A stretch of 64,000 bases of DNA from Morella rubra (taxonomy: Eukaryota; Streptophyta; Magnoliopsida; Fagales; Myricaceae). This document shows positions 25,807 through 38,973 of the stretch, in pieces; the stretch's first letter is position 1; each line of letters starts with the position of its first letter. Made by a program: the position numbers and the translations under genes. Location of the stretch: contig CM025852.1 in assembly GCA_003952965.2 (NCBI GenBank), forward strand, positions 4,866,840 to 4,930,839, given 5' to 3'. Below the pieces are notes generated by a model that saw nothing but the letters and a program-made list of their open reading frames with translations, had not been told where the DNA came from and did no database searches.

Positions 25807-26052
25807 TTAATTCTTTGTTTTTCTCGTGTTTTGCTTTCTGGTTTCAATGACCAATTTGAATGCTATCCAAGGAATCCTTTTTTGGCTTTGTCCATGCCAA
25901 GCAAACATTATAGAAGAGGGCTGGGCTCCAAAACGCGAAATCCAAGTTTAGGATTGGTCGAGACTCAGATTGGTTTTTATTAAACGGACTGGATGGTTCG
26001 GGTCTACGCTAACAGGCATTAGGAAAAACATTGTTTTCCCCCGCCCCGTCTC

Positions 26053-26057
<5 letters not shown>

Positions 26058-26092
<35 letters not shown>
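26058..26092. repeat. CT microsatellite
   Basis: A (CT)n tract of about 35 bp in the intergenic transposon cluster. No gene start follows that I can support: the open frame at 26101-26352 shows no recognised motif. Confidence 0.85.
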
Positions 26093-26093
<1 letters not shown>

Positions 26094-26299
26094 GTACAAC
26101 GTGAAATTTAGCCCCTTCTCCTTCATCTCACATTTCCACTCAATTCCCTCTTTTTTAATCGGTGCATTTGCTTCCCTTTCTAATTTCTACTTCTTCTCTG
26201 TTGATTCCAAGATAATTGTCCGATTACTTTTCACATTTGAGCTTGATTTTGCCGATTGGGGATTAGGGTTATTTGTTGTTCAAATAATTATACAAGTTT

Positions 26300-26660
26300 T
26301 GTTCGCACAAGTTAGAAAGCACAAGGGAAGCAACACGTTAAAAAAAATATAATATAATATATATATATTTATTTTTCACTAAGGTAAGTTAGAGAGCATA
26401 AGGGAAGCCATGATTTAAATAAAACTTATTTAATTTTTGCTAGGACAAGTTAGAGAGCATAAGAAAGCCACGTCTTAAATAAAACTTATTTAGTTTTCAC
26501 TCTCGCAAATTAGAGAACGGAAGGGAAGCGACCCTTAACAATTTTTTTTTTCAATTTTGTGTCCTCGCTAGCGCTAGTTGGAGAGCGCTAAGAAAGCAAC
26601 AACTTAACGTAAAACTTATTTACTCTTCGCTCCCATGCAAGGGAAGCGAAAGTTAACAAA
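26300..26660. repeat. Degenerate tandem repeat of ~70-85 bp units
   Basis: Four to five decayed copies of a unit with the core 'gttagagagcataaggga', 'agcca(c)g..ttaaataaaacttattta' and 'tttcact' (near 26300, 26383, 26447, 26505 and 26575). No frame is shared, and the repeats are probably remnants of an internally repeated MITE. Confidence 0.6.
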
Positions 26661-27188
26661 AAAAATTAAAAAAATGAGCATTGAGTGAGAAGTGTGTAAC
26701 AGAGATTAGTGGAATTAAAAAAGTGTTAAGGGGATGCTAACTTCATTTCAAGACAGGCCTAATTAGATTATGGGGTGGCCAAACATGGGCTTGGAATCCA
26801 GATGCTAAAAAAAAAACTGAATCTCAAGCAATCCTAAACTTAGACAGCATGCCAAACATTCTCCAATACTATGATGTTTGGACATGAAAGGAATGAAATC
26901 ATTCTTTTGCTCAAAATAAAAAGGTGTCAAATCAGCCTGTGGAGTGTATTGATTCGTACAGAATATGCGACAGGGATAGGCCCACGCCAATAATCGTTCA
27001 TCATTGCTCCTCCTTTTTCTCAATACGTAAGAAAAGTTAACTGTAGACATGGACGCTCATGACCCACGACAACAACACAGGAGAAAAAGGGAAAACCCTT
27101 GGACTATGATTTTTCTGTGCCTTTTAGTAGAGCTCTATATTGATGTGGCAAAGCCTCCACCAATTGTTCTTGCCTCAAAAGAATTAAG

Positions 27189-28305
27189 CTTAATTACTTT
27201 ACAAGTCTTTGTGGTATCTGACTTTTACACATTAGTACATGTGGAATGATTTTCGACAAAATAATCTCTGCGGTATAATTTGGAAACAAATAAGTCATTC
27301 CGTCCAATACTGTTATCCGGCTAATAATAAAGTGCTTATGTGTCTTGTACATATCACGTAAATACACTCCCACATTGACACGTGTTTTTTTAAAAATAAA
27401 AATAAAAAATTTAAAAAGCCATTTCAGATTATACTTCTGTTTCACGTCAATTACTATTGTAGGGATTAAACTTACCCCTGTCGACGTCTGCGAAACCCCC
27501 TCTTTTCCTCCTTAATTTCTCCCTCTCTTCCTTCAATTTCACTGGTCGCCCCTAACCGTGCGACATCTCCAGCCACTCTCCAGTCACCCTTCAATTTCAG
27601 TTTCTTTGCAACGTTTTCATCACTTACATTGCTAATAAATCAGAAAATATGGAAAAATCTCTTCGTAAATAATCAGAAACCTATTAGCATCACAGAGAAC
27701 CAGCACAAAACCCAAAAATGAGAAAAAATCATAGTCTGTATCTTTCCAGTTTCTCACAACATCAAAAGCTCTTACTTTGCTTGTTTCTCGTAGTTTCTAT
27801 CGCTATTTACAAAAGAGAAAAAATCACACGGTATAAGATCTACTCAAGATACATAATCTGTATCTTTCCAATTTCCACAAAAACACGGGTTGGGGAAGAA
27901 GACCATTGAAATTGAAGGAAGAGAGGGGGCTCACAGTTAGGGTTTGGGGAAAAGAAGGGAAAATTAGGGAAGAAAAGAGGGGGCCTTCGCAGGACTCTCA
28001 AGGACGTAGTGGTAAGGGAATTTTTTTTTTTATTATTTATTACAATAGTAATCGACGCGGAAGTGTAATCTGAGATGGATTTTTATTTTTATTTTTATTT
28101 TCCAAAAAAACGTGTGTTAACGCATGAATGGTGTTGTCGTGGCATGTATATCACACATAAGCTTTAATGTTAGTTAGTTAACGGCAGTTGGATGTAATAA
28201 CTTATTTGTCTCCAAACTATGCACAGAGACTATTTTGTTGAAAGTCATACTGTATGGACTAATTTATAAAAATCGGATACTACAATCACCTGTACAGCAA
28301 TTAAG
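27189..28305. mobile_element. Long-TIR transposon remnant (~1.1 kb)
   Basis: Two imperfect inverted arms of about 270 bp: left 27189-27462 (cttaattactttacaagt ... gtcaattactattgtag) and right 28040-28305 (acaatagtaatcgacg ... tgtacagcaattaag). Paired segments include 'ctctgcggtataatttggaaac' with its counterpart near 28210-28230, and 'cagattatacttc' with 'gaagtgtaatctg'. The arm length suggests a Mutator-type non-autonomous element, but no exact target duplication was found, so the ends are approximate. The interior has only short frames. Confidence 0.7.
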
Positions 28306-28317
28306 TAAAACAATTAT

Positions 28318-28772
28318 TAGGACTAAATAAAATCGGACTGGGTCAGACTTATAGTCTTAGTGATACAAATTCGATCCAGTCCAGACCGAATTTGAAAAAC
28401 TGATTATATCCAGTGCGGTTCGGTCCAGGCCTTTTGGAAAACTGTTTGGACCGGACTAGACCGGATTTATTAATATAAATAATAATTTTTTTTATATTTT
28501 TTTATACAAACTTAAAACTTTTACTATAAAACTATGCATTTTGAGTTTTTTGACCAGACCATATTCATTCATTCTCTGCCATATGAGATCTAGGGTGTTA
28601 GAAATATTATGCAAACTATATTTAGGGGGGAAAAAAAAGGATCGGACCACTTATAAATAATCTGGTCCGTTCCTTCAATTTAGGTACAACTAGAAATTCG
28701 GTCCGATTAGATTCTGGTCCAAAAACAGACCGGATTAAAAAACAGACCGAATTTCCGATTGTATAGTCCTAA
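28318..28772. mobile_element. Small TIR element rich in CGGAC/GTCCG motifs
   Basis: About 455 bp with short inverted ends (taggactaaataaaatcgga ... ccgattgtatagtccta) and many subterminal 'ggaccgga', 'ggtccaggcc' and 'ggtccg' motifs in both orientations. Dense subterminal motifs are typical of hAT-type elements, whose transposase binds them. No transposase frame. Confidence 0.55.
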
Positions 28773-30939
28773 ATGAATTATAAACTAGCTGGACGAAACG
28801 CTGTAAATCAACCAGCAACGCGTGTTTTTTTTTCTTTCTTTTTCCATTTTAGCAGAACCGAAAACTCGTTGATATGAAGACCTACTGAAATTAATTATCA
28901 GCGGCGTTCGAATTCTCATCAGATTCAAGAGAGTGGAAACTGGCAACTGGCAACTCCATTAAATGAATGAGGTTGAATAATGTCATGCATGTTTGTGTCG
29001 CTAAAAAATGTTGCCGACCGTACAAGACCAAAATTAAAGTCGGTAGATGAAATCCGTAGGATGTCCGAACGGAACCTTTGTTTCGCCGGCCCCAGCAGGA
29101 AAATGGGCATCATTGGGAGTCACTATCCGCGAGTCCTTTCTCCAGGGATCACGGATCCTCAACGTCTCAAATGCCCAAATGCTATTGATTTTAGCAAAAT
29201 ACACTGAGCGGAGTCAAGAACCAATCTAAAGGAGGTCAACTCCAAAAGAAAAATTGACATAAATTTTTTTTCCTATTTAATAAAAAAAAAATATCTTAGA
29301 GTTAAAATATTAAAAATTAAAGATTAAAATTAAAAATATTTGGTATTACAAATAACGAGAGAGCTAATATGAAAATACATCATAACAAAAAGTGAGTTTT
29401 CCACATGACAAATAGTTTATTTGGTCAGCCAACCCAACTGAATAGTGGTAAAGGCACAATGATAATGACGTTATATGTTTTTGATAATAATGGTACTTTA
29501 TGTTGGTAGGCAAAGTTATCTGAAAAGATGCAACAATTAGTTTGAACTATTAATGTTAGCTATGTACATATCTTAGATCAGAGCTGCTTAGCCTATGCAA
29601 CTTGCCTCCTCTCTTGTTATTAGAAGGAAGAGCACTCAAGCTCTGATCTTTACTTTTCGTTTAATAAGTGAATAAAAAGAGAAGACATGTTCAAACATTT
29701 GACCTCCAAGATGGTACAGAGTGCGGATCAATAGAATATCAAAAGATTGAACATGTTCTCTTAAAAATTTCAAGCATACTTTTCAGTCTACAAATAACAT
29801 CATAACAAAAAGTAACATCAAGATCTTAGAAGCACCAGAGATCTGAATCTAAAACCAGCACGTATTCATATATTGTGTGTATATAAACTTAAATCAGAGA
29901 GAGTTACATCAAAATGAGATTCTATTTCAAGGAAATCAATCACTTTGATTGCAAATCAATTCACTAGACTTTAAGGGGGGCCAGCCTGGTTGTAGGAGAC
30001 ACATATTAGTTATATAAAAAATAAAATAAAAATTCAACATTTTGAATTGGGCCAACAGGGCCCCGAGTGGACCCCCCATCCCTCTGCCACTGTTTATATG
30101 ACTTCACATGAACACAGCTTTACAATCAAGACGTTCGATGAATGCATGACAACCCTACAAAGTAGCAAGCTATATTTGGCAAGTTGCGTTGCATTTGTAC
30201 CGAGTACGTGGATTGTTGGATAATCGTGATTCCCTTTTTTCTAGTTGAGTATTAAAATTTTAGGGTGGTTAAAATTTTAAAGTGTTGGAGTTGGTGAAAA
30301 AGTGAAGAAGGAAATGATTTTAATGAGTTTTTTATATTTATTTGTAGTGAAAATCAATAATTTGATGGAGAGAGAGGTAATTTTTTGTAGTTATTTTATT
30401 AGGGCCAAAATTTTAGATTTTGACCTCCAAACACCACTTTAGGGATACAGGGGCAATGTGGTCTTTGTTTAGGTGTAAAATTTTTATTTAAATAGTTTAT
30501 GATGTAACCCTAACTTAGTGTGATAGTAAAATCTTTAGTCGCTTTCTCCCGTGGATACGGATGTAGGCATATTGTCGAACCATGCTTCAATTTTTCTGCT
30601 CTCTTTGTTTTTTTTTTATTTATTGTTCATTCGGTATGCACGGTAACAATATGGATAATGCTAGACAAACCCTTAGTTTGATCAAATAGCTTAGAGAATG
30701 ATCGAGCTCAAAGTACAACTAATGTATGACAACCCTCAAACTAGCTTTTGTACATAGCTTGTACAATCAAGACGTCCAGACAACTTGCCCATGGTCTAAA
30801 TATTTTTATAATTTAAGCATAAGAAAAATGACAGTTAGTTTCTAGTGTATAGCGTTGGCATTGTATTCCGTGTCAATTTTGATGCGTAAGAAATGTGGTC
30901 TTGGATGATTTTGATCAAGTGAAGCTGGTTGCTTAGAAA
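28773..30939. other. Spacer with a dispersed AT-rich element
   Basis: No gene supported; open frames at 28925-29229 overlap on both strands and lack domains. A dispersed MITE-like unit lies at 30245-30440 (shared with 16190-16395). The pieces 'ggggccagcctggttgtagg' and 'ggcccc' near 29980-30070 resemble repeat termini. Confidence 0.45.
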
Positions 30940-31880
30940 GAATTAAAAAAATGAATAATTCTGGAGTTTGCAGCTGTATTAAAGTGGTTTTTAGTCGCTG
31001 CAAACATATATGTTGACGATAGAAAACGATCGAGATATTTCAGAAATTCAAAGAGCACTTCTGGAGAGATTGAAGCCAATGTTCTCAAAGATTTGAAGAA
31101 TCAAGAATCAAAGATTGTCTCTCACTTTTGTCAATCAAGAAACTCAATCACCACAAGGAAAATTCTACTATTGGTAGTAACTAGACATCATAGTATCACT
31201 TTTTGGAGGATTAGAATTCCAATAAAAGAAGAAGCAAGTTTGATTTGAATGGAATTCAGTGAAGAGAAGATCTAGAGATTCTGGGTCTACCGCTTGGTGC
31301 GAGTTTGTCATTTGGATTGCTTCATTCGGGTCTCATGATTTAGTAAAAGTTTTGTGATAAACAAGGTCACCGATTGTAAGTGTGTTTCTCTGAATAGATA
31401 GGTTAAGTGGCTGTGAACCCAAAGTGGTTTTTCCCTTTTGATAAAGCTCGTCAAAGGGTTTTCACTCGATAAACAATTGTTTGTGTTCTTTGTGTGTTTG
31501 TGTGATTGTTTGCATTCTTTACCTCTTTTAATTGCTTGTTGATTGTTTGATTTAGCTAATTTCGAATCTTGGTTTATTGGATGTGATTTTTGGTTAAAAA
31601 TAATTGATGAAGATCTAGCTGCACTCCAAGTGTTTGAGATAAAGTCCCTTTGATCTTAAAACTTGTTAAATTGATCAAAGAGTCTGGTTATTGATTGTGT
31701 TTTAGGTAGATTGACATTATTCAAATCTGTTTATGTTAAAAGCTATTATTGGTGTGAAGATTTGAATTAGTATTTCCCGTGTTTGGTTTTGTTGTAAAGT
31801 TTGAATTCCTATTCATCCCCGCTGGATAATTATAGTGTGTAGGCTTGCTTTTGTAGTTGTAGTGATTTAAAAAAGGTCCG
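30940..31880. mobile_element. Possible Copia-type LTR remnant
   Basis: The run of T/G-rich sequence with 'gtgaacccaaagtggttttt' and 'aaagggttttcactcg', followed 360 bp later by 'ttgaattcctattcatcccc', resembles the 3' half of a plant Copia LTR and the sequence that follows it. I found no second LTR, primer-binding site or pol frame, so this would be a solo or decayed LTR. The call rests on remembered sequence style only. Confidence 0.35.
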
Positions 31881-32310
31881 TAATAAAATTAATGTCGTCT
31901 CCCACAATGACAAGGTGTATTTGGCACTGATACTGTACCTTTCTCCCGCACCAACGTTTGGACTATTCATCTCGCGTCAGAAGAACAACAGCTAACCACC
32001 ACACAAAGGAGAGGTTGCTCTTTTTTCTCTGCAAACTACGAACCCATTCTCTCTCGATAGATACAATGGGCATTGATAGCCAGTGATGGTCATATCAACC
32101 ACGGAGGAAGATGGGACGGGTAGAGAGAAAGTGGAAGATAGTCACGTGAAGGCTTCCGTTACCGATTCTATAATCTAAATGGTAAATTAACATGAGCATA
32201 TTTAGAAGGAAAAAAAAACATGAGCACGATAATTTTTTTTATTGCAGTGATATCATAAAGGAACCCTCCTAGCCACCAACTTCGACAAATGATAACACCT
32301 TTTAGTACAA

Positions 32311-33343
32311 TCAAATAAGCAAGGAATCGACAAAGGAGTCAAGAGACGGTTGATGTTCTGCCTTGAGGATTAGCTGCTGATATTCCTCGTAAATCTTGTC
32401 CAGCGTGACATCTATTGAAGAATCAGAGTTTTGGCGTGAAGGATCAAAGCGGTCAAAATTGCTGACAAACTCACTAGTTTCGTCACAAGCCAGCTCGGCC
32501 TGTCCGCCATTGTTAGCTTCTTTGAGACTGGTCCAAGACTTCAAAACCTCTGCATGATCATCAATTCCATTGTTTCCATCTCCGTGACTGGATGACCCAT
32601 TAATTACCGTGCTATCGCCACTATTCTTCATCGTAATTGAAAGTGGTGAAACCCTCACGGGCTTTGGCAGATGAACTGTGGTCCTTAGCAATGTAATTGG
32701 TTGCCCATTAGCACTGCCTTGGTTACTTTTCTTTCGACTGTTTCTGTTTGGATCTCTATCACATTTTGATAGTCCTTTAAGGCTGCTGCGGCCGCTTCCT
32801 GTGCTCTTGAACCTTTTGCTTATATGGGAGTTCCAATAGTTTTTGATCTCATTGTCCGTTCGGCCCGGCAGTCTTCCAGCGATTAGAGACCAACGGTTGC
32901 CGAGAAGGGAGTGAAGCCGGATAATGAGGTCCTCCTCATCAGTCGTGATATTTCCTCGCTTGATATCAGGTCGGAGATAGTTCATCCATCTTAGCCTGCA
33001 GCTCTTCCCACATCTAAGGAGGCCTTTAAGCACAGAACAACAATAAAAATTTCAGCTTCATCGTCTCTATATTAAAGAAAATTATGCTATATATGAACAT
33101 ATAAACATATGACTCAGACGTTGCATTATGTCTGCAAAAAACAAGGTACACAAAGTAAGAAACAGAAGCTGTTAGTTGTGGATTCAGGTTGTAAATGACA
33201 GATCAAATACCTGCTTTTCTGGGCAAAGATCTCCAGTGGCCTTCTCCATGAGCCTGGATGTAGTTGATAAGCAAAGTGTCTTCTCTGGCAGTCCATGGAC
33301 CTCTATGCAAACCAACTTTTGAACAGCATGGGGCTCTTCCCAT
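32311..33343 (-). CDS. R2R3-MYB transcription factor with bHLH-interaction motif
   Basis: Nuclear DNA-binding transcription factor. Exon 1 is 33343-33211 and exon 2 is 33023-32311, with a 187-bp GT/AG intron at the usual position after ...RKAG; 846 nt, 281 residues. R2 (about 14-64) has regularly spaced Trp17, Trp37 and Trp57; R3 (about 65-116) has the usual plant Ile70 in place of the first Trp, then Trp89 and Trp108. The segment Asp76-Arg95 fits the bHLH-partner motif [DE]Lx2[RK]x3Lx6Lx3R exactly. The N terminus [18 protein letters not shown] places it with the flavonoid/proanthocyanidin-type MYBs (TT2/P1-like), which act with bHLH and WD40 partners. I could not identify a subgroup-specific motif in the C-terminal region, so activator or repressor status is open. 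The WD40 gene nearby is not of the TTG1 type. Confidence 0.93.
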
Positions 33344-33383
33344 TCTCCTTTCTCTTTCTGTCACCAAATCATACGCTTCGATA

Positions 33384-33387
<4 letters not shown>

Positions 33388-33416
<29 letters not shown>
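33388..33416. repeat. GA microsatellite in the MYB 5' leader
   Basis: A (GA)n tract on the + strand, hence (CT)n in the transcribed direction, 45-75 bp upstream of the MYB start codon. It is a likely part of the 5' UTR and a potential length-variable marker. Confidence 0.85.
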
Positions 33417-33419
<3 letters not shown>

Positions 33420-33481
33420 AAAGAGGTCACGACCTTTTCTCCCCCTTGTATACTGTGAGCGTATGACAACTCTGGAGTATG

Positions 33482-33489
33482 TATTTAAA
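33482..33489 (-). promoter_or_regulatory. Candidate TATA box of the MYB gene
   Basis: Read on the minus strand, TTTAAATA lies about 140 bp upstream of the ATG at 33343 and before the CT-rich leader. The call is motif-based only. Confidence 0.4.
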
Positions 33490-36400
33490 GCAGCTAATAC
33501 CTTCGGTGGGAAGAGAGGGGGGAGAGAGAGAATATAGAGAGAACTTTTAGAATTGAGATAATTTAAGGTTGATGTGAAATGATGGTGCACAACACAATAA
33601 CGAATGGCACTTTTAAATGGGACGCTGGATTTGGTTGTGAAAATAAAACCAGGTCGTCCAAGGAATTCTGAAACCAAATTGTTCGGTTGAACCTTACCGT
33701 GCTACTAGCTTGTAGAAGATCCTAAAATGGGCCCCCTTGGTTTCAGCTTGCGATTGAAAGATCCACAATGACTAAAGGACCACGACTTCCACCATGGGAC
33801 TCATATCATGATGCGTTTTCATGTGCATGCAAATCTCTTGTCAGAGTCGCCACGAGCCAACTGGGAAAAACAAGATGAAAAGACAAACAATAGGAATCAT
33901 ATATGGCATGTGATCTAAACTATCCATTTCGATGGACCATAAACCACGTCATATACTTTTTCTTTTTCTCGTGTTTTTGGGGCTTAGACCATTGAAGGAT
34001 ATATGTTCTCATGACCCACTTATGGTACAGTGCTTTTTCCAAGAAGCAGCTCTTCTGAAAAGTAAACAAAAGAAAGTCACGTTGATTTGAAGTTTCATTC
34101 TATAGAAGTTCTTATATATCGCTCTGAAGGTTGCAACTCTAGAAAGAGCTGATCATGCACATGTAATTTGATTATAATTTACCGATCTAATGTGAGACTT
34201 ACAGTCTTCTTCTTCACTCAACAGCTCTAAAATGCCACTATAACATTTAACGAGTCAAAAAATAAGTAGTCAAAATTATGGCTTAGGAGAAAAAGTTGTC
34301 AAAATTATGGTAGTAGTAGAACTTCGAAAAGCTTATCGATATTACAATCTTATCTTCTCGTTGGACAAGGCATTCATGGGGTTCCATCATAATTCACCAG
34401 ATAATGTGGGACGTAACAAATAAAGGGCGTTATATATATCTTTCCTTCAAATCTTTGATGTACTCCTCAGGGTCAAGTTGTATTGTATTGCCTCATATTA
34501 AGAAATAGTACTACGGTCATGCAATAATGTCTAAATGAATAATTACGTATTAGAGGTCCCTTGATCTCATTTATAGAGTTGAATTCCGCCTAGTTATAAA
34601 GAACTAATATAGGACTAGATGCTTATGCAACTATGTCATAATTTGTCCACCCAATATTGGATTTAATCATTTTTTGGTTAATACAGAAGGCATATGAAAA
34701 TAAAATATAAGATTTCAAAAATTTTGGCTAGACAAGATATATATGTTCGAAACAACAAACTAATCAAAGCATTAAAATGAGTCCCTAGACATTGGATGCT
34801 ATGGGTGATAAGAAACTTTTTTCTCTCTCTACTCTTAAAGAGACTAAAATCTTCAGCTCTATAATTCAACCAACTCTACGTACGTCCCCGACCTATGTTT
34901 TCCCTTACATTTGATTGGAACTTCTTTGTTTTGTCACAATGATTTAATGTCCAGAGAATCATAATATCTTCACTTGTTTATTGTTATATATTATTTAAAT
35001 AATAAAAGCTGCATCTTTCTAACAGTTTAAATTTTTAGAAAAAATGGTGATTTCAAGTAGTATCAAAATCAAGATTCTGAATTGGAGACAAAATATGCAC
35101 TTCATGTTTTTAATTAAATATTACATATGCTGAACTTACCTATTAAGGGGGAGTCCAGCTTATTACTTGGAATGTTAGAAACTATAATTACATAACATAC
35201 TTTAAGGAGGTTTTTTTTTTGGGTTGGGAAGAATGGTGATTTATCTATATGGGTTGGTATTGGATGTTAAAGTAATCGGAACTAGAGTGTCCAATATATT
35301 TTTTCCTTGATCTCTGACCATTATATAAAACAATATTTGAAACTTGAGCTACCTTAAAACTGTATCTCTAACTTGTTTCCTTCTTGTCATGAGTTCCTAA
35401 GATCGGATCTGAACCATAACCATTAATCACAAAGATCACAAAACCTACTTCCCCCACTTCCATATGATAAAAAAGTGAGTGGTTAAACAACTCTATTCGC
35501 GAGAAAGGGAAGATATGATGATCAGTACGAGTACGTCTCTGAATTCATTTCTACTTGTTATTGGGACACTAGTCCAGTACTGCTGGTCCTCTCTTTTTGT
35601 GTATATATGGTCTAGACCTTATATAAAGGTTTTAAAGTCTCAAGCTAGTCCAAAAATAGCTGCTAATCTCGGAGTTTCAAGATAAGCTTCTAAATCGCCC
35701 AACAAAGCCCCTTTTTCAGGATATGATAGATGAACAGAGACTCCATGGATGCCATGCTCTATATCTGATCATGCCTTGGCCTAGAAGTCCTTACAGGCAC
35801 GCTGGTATGGCATACCTCCATTTTCTACTATAGGCCACAACCTTTATCAGGCGTAGCCGCTGCAACCTATTCCTGCTTTGGCATTATATCTGACTTAGAG
35901 GACTTATAATTGGGGGCCCGTTGCTTCCCATAACGGTAATGGGCAAGAAGTACTGACTTTTATCTCTTTTCTAGCTTGGTATATGGCAATTGAGATGCTT
36001 ATTAGTTCAGATTCCGCCATCGGCCATCCACATTTCTTTGGCCTTTAATTGTAGACACGTGTTTTTGTTCCATGCCCCTAGCTAGGCCATTCTCACTGCC
36101 TTTCCCCATCTCCAAGACCACATTAATTCAACCATGCTCATCTTTCTTATTGTGTTCGTTAATGCGCTTATTCCTATTAACCTCACAAGTTTGTAAGACA
36201 AAAACATTACCACTGTTAACAGAATGCGCAAGAAAATGAGTGCTAAACCCAAGCCCTCGTCGGGGTTAAATACAATTTTAGCCCATCAACTATTTTCTCC
36301 TAGCGACTATTAGAGCTCTAACACTTTGTACTCCGAATTATCGATTTCTTTACATCATGCTCCTCAATTACCAACCATTTACACTTTTCATTCATTTGGA

Positions 36401-38973
36401 ACTTTTTTTATTCAATGAAATGATGATTGTATTCTCATAATTTTTTTTAACCATTATATGTGTAGGGGTAAAGTAGTCATTTCACTGAACTTAAGTATCA
36501 ATTTATGTCCAAATTAATGGCTGAGAGTGCAAAGTGTACTAGGGTAGTAGTTGAGGGACAAAATGTTACGAAATTAATAATTCGGAATGCAATATGTTAG
36601 TACCCTAATAGTCGGTGGGCGAAAAGTGTATTTTTCTCTAACCCTAATTAATCCAAATTCATAAGTTTATTTTTCCCTTCACTTAGAGATTTTGTAGCAC
36701 AATGCAAATTATATCATGGAGAAAAATATATATGTTTTTTTTTTGTGAATTACGAACAATTGAGACAATATTAATGTTTGCCTAAGAATACTCTTTTCCT
36801 TTTTCTTTTTTCTAAGCAAACGTGAATTTCATTTTACAGAGAAACATACAAGTGTGCTAAATACAAACAGTCCTCAGAGGCCAGATACAAAGAACATCGC
36901 ATAAAACCCATTACAGCATCAGTTAAAGCCCTAAGGGTTATACGACGAATGGCCTTAAAGGCCTAGTTCTAAATGGCCATAAAGGCCTCAACTAGACGGA
37001 CCCAAAGGTCCGTTGATTCTAAACGGATCCAAAGACCCGTAAATAACTTTGTTGAAAATGGCAGTCTTCGAAGGAGTAGGTAGTCAAGCACCTCACTTCC
37101 ACTTTCTCGAAAGATCATTCACACTAGCACAAATGGACAACTGGTCCACAACAAAAAGTGGTTAAGTAGCAAGCAAAGGACCACCGAGACAACAGCTGCA
37201 ATGAAGATCTGATACTGCTGAAGGCGGCCATTTGAAGTGAGTACACCATAAGTCGCCAAAACTTGGTGGTCACCACATGCTCCCTCCCACAGGATCCCGC
37301 TAAAATAAAATTCACAGACACAAGAAAAACGCAACAAAACACACGAAATATACGCCGCTGGCAAGCCGGAATTATGCTAGAAAACTGAGTCCTAAGAAAA
37401 CAATCAAAACCACTCAAGCAGATCCACAAAATGGGAGGCGCGTGACCGCGCGTGGGGGTGCACATGCCGGTTGACGATGATTGGAATGGGCCAGAGAAGG
37501 ACGCTTGGAGCTTCTGATTCCATCCCATTTGCGTGTGGCCACCAACGCCCACCTGGAACGCTAGGATCTGGAGTTGAAAACGACCACTAAGGGAGACCAA
37601 AAGAGAGAGGGGAAGAGGTGGTTTAGACATGTTCCGGCCAAGAAAGGGAGAGGAAATGGAGGGATTGGGGGGCAGGAGGAGCAGGGGCTCCTCCCCTCGC
37701 CAATCATAGTGAAGGGGGACTCTTCACTCATTATGTTCTCAATTGAGATTCTTATCAGTTGTTATATATTTCCTTCAACAAAACAAATAAAACACACTAG
37801 ATCGTGAGAGTAGAGGACTCCAAAAATAACCCTATTACAAGACGGTTCACAACAGTTGATGGAAACTCAAAAACCAGACCTCTAACTCAAAGGATAATAA
37901 CTCCATTATATGATCTGCCTCTGCAAACATTGTTCTCCATCAGTGCTCTATGATTGAAAAGAGCAGCTGTATTTTTTTAATAGGGAAAGCTCCAAGGCAT
38001 GTGCCTTTGCCGTATGATCCAAATTATGTCAGCCATTCATGATATTGGTTCATCGTCCCCATCTTCTAGACACCCACAAAAATCACCTCAACCCCACTCC
38101 TCAAGCAGGAAGCCTACGATCGGTTTCAGTTCTCACCAGCATGAAAGAACACATCTTTGTTCTTTGCTCTCATACGAAGCCCCTGGTGCCTTCCACATTA
38201 AACGACTTGGGCACCGGCACCTACATATATTACAAGAAACGAAATGGGATCGGCCGAGAGTACTCGCCCATCTCACACAAATCTATCTTTTCTTTAACCA
38301 ACAAAAAATTTCATGCCCATCTCCCTAGATATAGGCTACATTGGTCATGACAATAGAAGCAATTTAAATATGAAGGGAACCAAAAGCATGTGGAATCCTA
38401 TAACTTGAGCTGACAGTCCTTGAACAAATCAAAGAATGATATGATTGATCTGTATATGAGGATTCCATACAAAAGCAGTCCATAGCCTCCTTTTTGGCAA
38501 CTGGCTAGACTGCAGTCGAATCAAGAAAAGCTTTACCACTTGGCATGCCCTAACTGAAGTATAATACACTTCGTAATCTATGAAGGGCCCATCACAGACA
38601 CCGCTCGGCCCTCACAGCCAAAAAAAAAGCAAAACAATTGTCATCTACACCACACTTACACATACTGTATCATTTGAATCCCAAACCCTTGCAATCCTGC
38701 GACAAGGAGAATCGCTGTCATTAAGGCGCACAAAAACTGGGATCAAAATCTGATGACCTTCTGAAACCACAGGGTTTCATGGAAGAATAGATGACCCATA
38801 ATTGAGTTACATTCTAATTTGTCTATTCGGGCCTGCAGTCACGACCACAATGCCCAACGCGCTTGAACGAGCAAACTAGCGCTAGCAAGCACTCTTCCAA
38901 ATTTTTTAACTGGATCTGAAACAACACCCTGCAATATGAAGGCAAGGCCACAACATTCTGCCCAGCCCTGCTT
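33490..38973. other. Spacer between the MYB and WD40 genes
   Basis: About 5.5 kb with no supported gene. It holds the MYB promoter side (33490-34200), AT-rich DNA, and a block at 36800-37700 whose minus-strand reading ('tgtatttagcacacttgtatg' and then an A-rich end) resembles the 3' end of a LINE-like retroelement. The 168-codon minus frame at 37124-37630 has no reverse-transcriptase motifs. The stretch just right of 38340 up to the WD40 stop is probably that gene's 3' UTR. Confidence 0.45.

Noticed and set aside
37124-37630. 168-codon minus-strand frame
   Set aside because: Cys/Ser/Leu-rich without conserved motifs; the surrounding sequence looks like a decayed retroelement end, but no reverse-transcriptase signature is present.
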